This document shows positions 61,800 to 64,000 of a DNA stretch of 64,000 nucleotides, one piece after another. The DNA lies in contig NZ_JAHTBK010000001.1 of assembly GCF_020177575.1 (NCBI RefSeq), positions 1,547,875-1,611,874 on the forward strand, in the 5' to 3' direction. The first letter of the stretch is position 1, and each line of letters opens with the position of its first letter. The notes beneath the pieces are model-generated. The model made no database searches. It was given only the letters and a program-made list of their open reading frames with translations, and was not told where the DNA came from. A program made the position numbers and the translations under genes. Origin of the DNA: Hasllibacter sp. MH4015. GTDB lineage: Bacteria > Pseudomonadota > Alphaproteobacteria > Rhodobacterales > Rhodobacteraceae.

Positions 61800-64000
61800 T
61801 TAACTGCAGCCGCTTGTCGCGCCGCAGGTGTTGCACTTCATGCAGGTGCCGTTGCGAACCAGCGTGTAGTTGCCGCATTCGCCGCAGGCTTCGCCTTCAT
61901 AGCCCTGCATTTTCGCCTTGGTCCTTGCATCCATCGACACCGTGCCGGTCGTGACCGCCGTGGTGGACGTGACCGCCGCCATCGTGCCGCCGCCGCCCTT
62001 GGTCTCGGGCACCAGCGCCTCCAGCACTGCGACCGGGTCCGCGCCGCCTTGCAGCACCACCAGCTCTTGCGGGGCGCGGTTGCGAAGGTATCCGGTGGAG
62101 GCGACCTGCTTCAGGACGTCCACGGCGCTTGCCGCGCGGCTGTCGGGGACTTCCTTGACGTTGGACACGCCTTCCTCCGCCCCGCGGCCCACATCGTCGA
62201 AGCTGGCGCCTTCCGGGGCCACATGGGCCAAGTCGGTGCGGTCGAGGTAGCTGACGGCCAATTCGCGGAAGATGTAATCGAGGATCGAGGTCGCGTTCTT
62301 GATCGTCTCGTTGCCCTGCACCATGCCCGAGGGTTCGAACTTGGTGAAGGTGAAGGCGTCCACGAACTCCTCCAGCGGCACACCGTATTGCAGACCCACG
62401 GAGACGGCGATGGCGAAGTTGTTCATCATCGCGCGGAAGCCCGCGCCTTCCTTGTGCATGTCGATGAAGATCTCACCGAGGTTGCCGTCCTCGTATTCAC
62501 CCGTGCGCAGGTACACCTTGTGGCCGCCCACAATCGCCTTCTGGGTATAGCCCTTCCGACGTTGGGGCATCTTCTCGCGCGCCCGGCTGATCTCCTTCAC
62601 GATGACCTTTTCGATCACCTTCTCGGCCAGCACCATGGACTTCTCATGGGCCGTGCCGGTCTCCAGGATTTCGGCGGCCTCGTCGTCATCCTCCACCAGC
62701 GCGGCGGCCAGAGGTTGGGACAGTTTGGAGCCGTCGCGGTAGAGCGCATTGGCCTTCACGCCGAGGGACCAGGACAGCTCATAGGCCTTCTGGCAGTCCT
62801 CGATCGTGGCGTGGTTGGCCATGTTGATCGTCTTGGAGATTGCGCCCGAGATGAAGGATTGGGCCGCCGCCATCATGTGAATGTGCGATTCCACGCTGAG
62901 GTAGCGTTTGCCTTTCTTCCCGCAGGGGTTCGCGCAGTCGAACACGCCAAGGTGCTCGTCCTTGAGGAACGGCGCGCCCTCCAAGGTCATGGTCCCACAG
63001 ACATGGTCATTCGCGGCCTCGATATCGGCTTTGGAGAAGCCGAGATGGCGCAGCAGGTCAAAGGTGGGATCGTTCAGTTTTTCCGCCGGGATGCCCAGGG
63101 TCTCGGTGCAGAATTCCGCGCCGAGGGTCCATTGATTGAAGACGAAGCGAATGTCGAAAGCCTGCGGCAGCGCGGTCTCGATCTTCTCGATCTCCGCAGG
63201 GCCGAAGCCGTGGCCGATCAGGCTTGTGTGATTGATGCCGGGGGCCTGACCCAGGGTGCCGTGACCCACGGCATAGGCGATAATCTCCTCGATCTGGCTG
63301 GACGTGTAGCCAAGCCCTTCCAGCGCCGAGGGGACGGACCGGTTGATGATCTTGAAATATCCGCCGCCGGCCAGCTTCTTGAACTTCACCAGCGCAAAGT
63401 CGGGCTCGATCCCGGTCGTGTCGCAATCCATCACCAGACCGATGGTGCCGGTGGGTGCGATGACGGTGGCCTGGGCGTTGCGATAACCATGCGCCTCACC
63501 CAATGTCAGCGCCTCGTCCCAGGCCTGCTTGGCCAGTTCGACCAGCTTGGCATCGGGGCAATTCACCTGGTCCAGCGCGACCGGGTTCACATTCACGTCC
63601 TCGTAGCCGTCGGTCTTGCCATAGGCTGCGTTGCGGTGGTTGCGCATGACGCGCAGCATGTGTTCGCGGTTCTTGGCGAACCCGTCGAAGGGCCCAAGTT
63701 CGGAGGCGATTTCAGCTGACGTTGCATAAGCCACCCCGGTCATGATCGCGGTCAAAGCCCCGCAAAGCGCGCGGCCCTCCTCACTGTCATAGCCGTAGCC
63801 CATGTTCATCAGCAGGCCGCCGATATTGGCATAGCCCAGGCCGAGCGTGCGGAAATCGTAGCTCAGCTGCGCGATCTCCTTGGACGGGAACTGCGCCATC
63901 ATGACGGAGATTTCCAGCGTCAGGGTCCACAACCGGCTGGCATGCATGTAGCTTTCCGCGTCGAACGTGCCGGCGGTGTAGAAGGTCAGCAGGTTCATCG
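61800..64000 (-). CDS. nrdJ: adenosylcobalamin-dependent ribonucleotide reductase (class II), 3' part
   Basis: About 733 C-terminal residues are visible; the frame runs off the window and the N-terminal part (ATP cone and early barrel) is outside. Markers are the NPCGK-like [22 protein letters not shown] (in part), [16 protein letters not shown], and [15 protein letters not shown], all from the radical barrel. The C-terminus has [22 protein letters not shown], a cysteine-rich zinc-ribbon tail. It makes deoxynucleotides independently of oxygen, needing vitamin B12. Family length is about 1,200, so roughly 470 residues are missing. Confidence 0.95.
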   Translation of the reverse strand, partial: MNLLTFYTAGTFDAESYMHASRLWTLTLEISVMMAQFPSKEIAQLSYDFRTLGLGYANIGGLLMNMGYGYDSEEGRALCGALTAIMTGVAYATSAEIASELGPFDGFAKNREHMLRVMRNHRNAAYGKTDGYEDVNVNPVALDQVNCPDAKLVELAKQAWDEALTLGEAHGYRNAQATVIAPTGTIGLVMDCDTTGIEPDFALVKFKKLAGGGYFKIINRSVPSALEGLGYTSSQIEEIIAYAVGHGTLGQAPGINHTSLIGHGFGPAEIEKIETALPQAFDIRFVFNQWTLGAEFCTETLGIPAEKLNDPTFDLLRHLGFSKADIEAANDHVCGTMTLEGAPFLKDEHLGVFDCANPCGKKGKRYLSVESHIHMMAAAQSFISGAISKTINMANHATIEDCQKAYELSWSLGVKANALYRDGSKLSQPLAAALVEDDDEAAEILETGTAHEKSMVLAEKVIEKVIVKEISRAREKMPQRRKGYTQKAIVGGHKVYLRTGEYEDGNLGEIFIDMHKEGAGFRAMMNNFAIAVSVGLQYGVPLEEFVDAFTFTKFEPSGMVQGNETIKNATSILDYIFRELAVSYLDRTDLAHVAPEGASFDDVGRGAEEGVSNVKEVPDSRAASAVDVLKQVASTGYLRNRAPQELVVLQGGADPVAVLEALVPETKGGGGTMAAVTSTTAVTTGTVSMDARTKAKMQGYEGEACGECGNYTLVRNGTCMKCNTCGATSGCS

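Noticed and set aside
61797-63719. Long plus-strand open frame opposite nrdJ
   Set aside because: Antisense shadow of a strongly conserved gene; no recognisable protein features.

Overview
The window looks like a high-GC alphaproteobacterial chromosome, most likely Rhodobacterales (Rhodobacteraceae/roseobacter type). The evidence is a CtrA-pathway phosphotransferase (ChpT), a PmtA-like phospholipid methyltransferase, the ornithine-lipid pair olsB-olsA, lipid A genes with LpxI rather than LpxH, a class II ribonucleotide reductase with a cysteine-rich tail, and several small proteins typical of that order (DUF4169, PAS_5-like, DUF3553). Genus cannot be read from the sequence. Coding density is very high, genes commonly overlap stop-to-start (ATGA, GTGA, TGATG), and no stretch over 300 bases lacks a gene. 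I saw no tRNA or rRNA gene, transposase, integrase or CRISPR array.

Layout. 1-12.4 kb: end of a von Willebrand A protein; sspB; PmtA-like methyltransferase; LysR regulator divergent from an SRPBCC/DUF1330 pair; fumC followed by three small overlapping genes; a glycosyltransferase/FkbM-TPR/small-protein set; a membrane alpha/beta hydrolase coupled to a cytochrome P450; ccdA; a TusA-like protein. 12.6-15.6 kb: a PotABC-type transporter without its binding protein. 15.6-17.7 kb: rplM-rpsI and speD. 17.8-28.9 kb: mixed housekeeping (thioesterase, enoyl-CoA hydratase, M32 peptidase, ctaA, TrmJ-like methyltransferase, ThiE-like protein, olsBA, chpT, gamma carbonic anhydrase, gmk, YicC, PAS protein). 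28.9-36.2 kb: type II DAHP synthase, a GlxA/AraC regulator with a membrane protein, glnE, a YbaK-type deacylase.

36.2-50.2 kb is the conserved envelope cluster on the minus strand, in transcription order pyrH, [RTX gene], frr, uppS, cdsA, dxr, rseP, [small membrane protein], bamA, ompH/skp, fabZ, lpxA, lpxI, lpxB. It couples translation recycling, isoprenoid and phospholipid precursors, outer-membrane protein assembly and lipid A synthesis. A more AT-rich RTX calcium-binding protein gene is wedged between pyrH and frr.

50.3-59 kb: miaA, then an AraC regulator followed by a peptide-type ABC operon (Tat-exported binding protein, two enlarged permeases, fused double ATPase). Short TATACCG repeats lie before the operon and again before the ATPase gene, and a terminator-like hairpin follows the binding-protein gene. 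59-61.6 kb: modABC. 61.8-64 kb: the 3' part of nrdJ, running off the window.

The less ordinary material is the AraC/ABC operon with phased repeats and atypical permeases, the RTX insertion, a recurring 3'-end intergenic element (three copies), the hydrolase/P450 pair, and the GT/FkbM-TPR/small-protein set.
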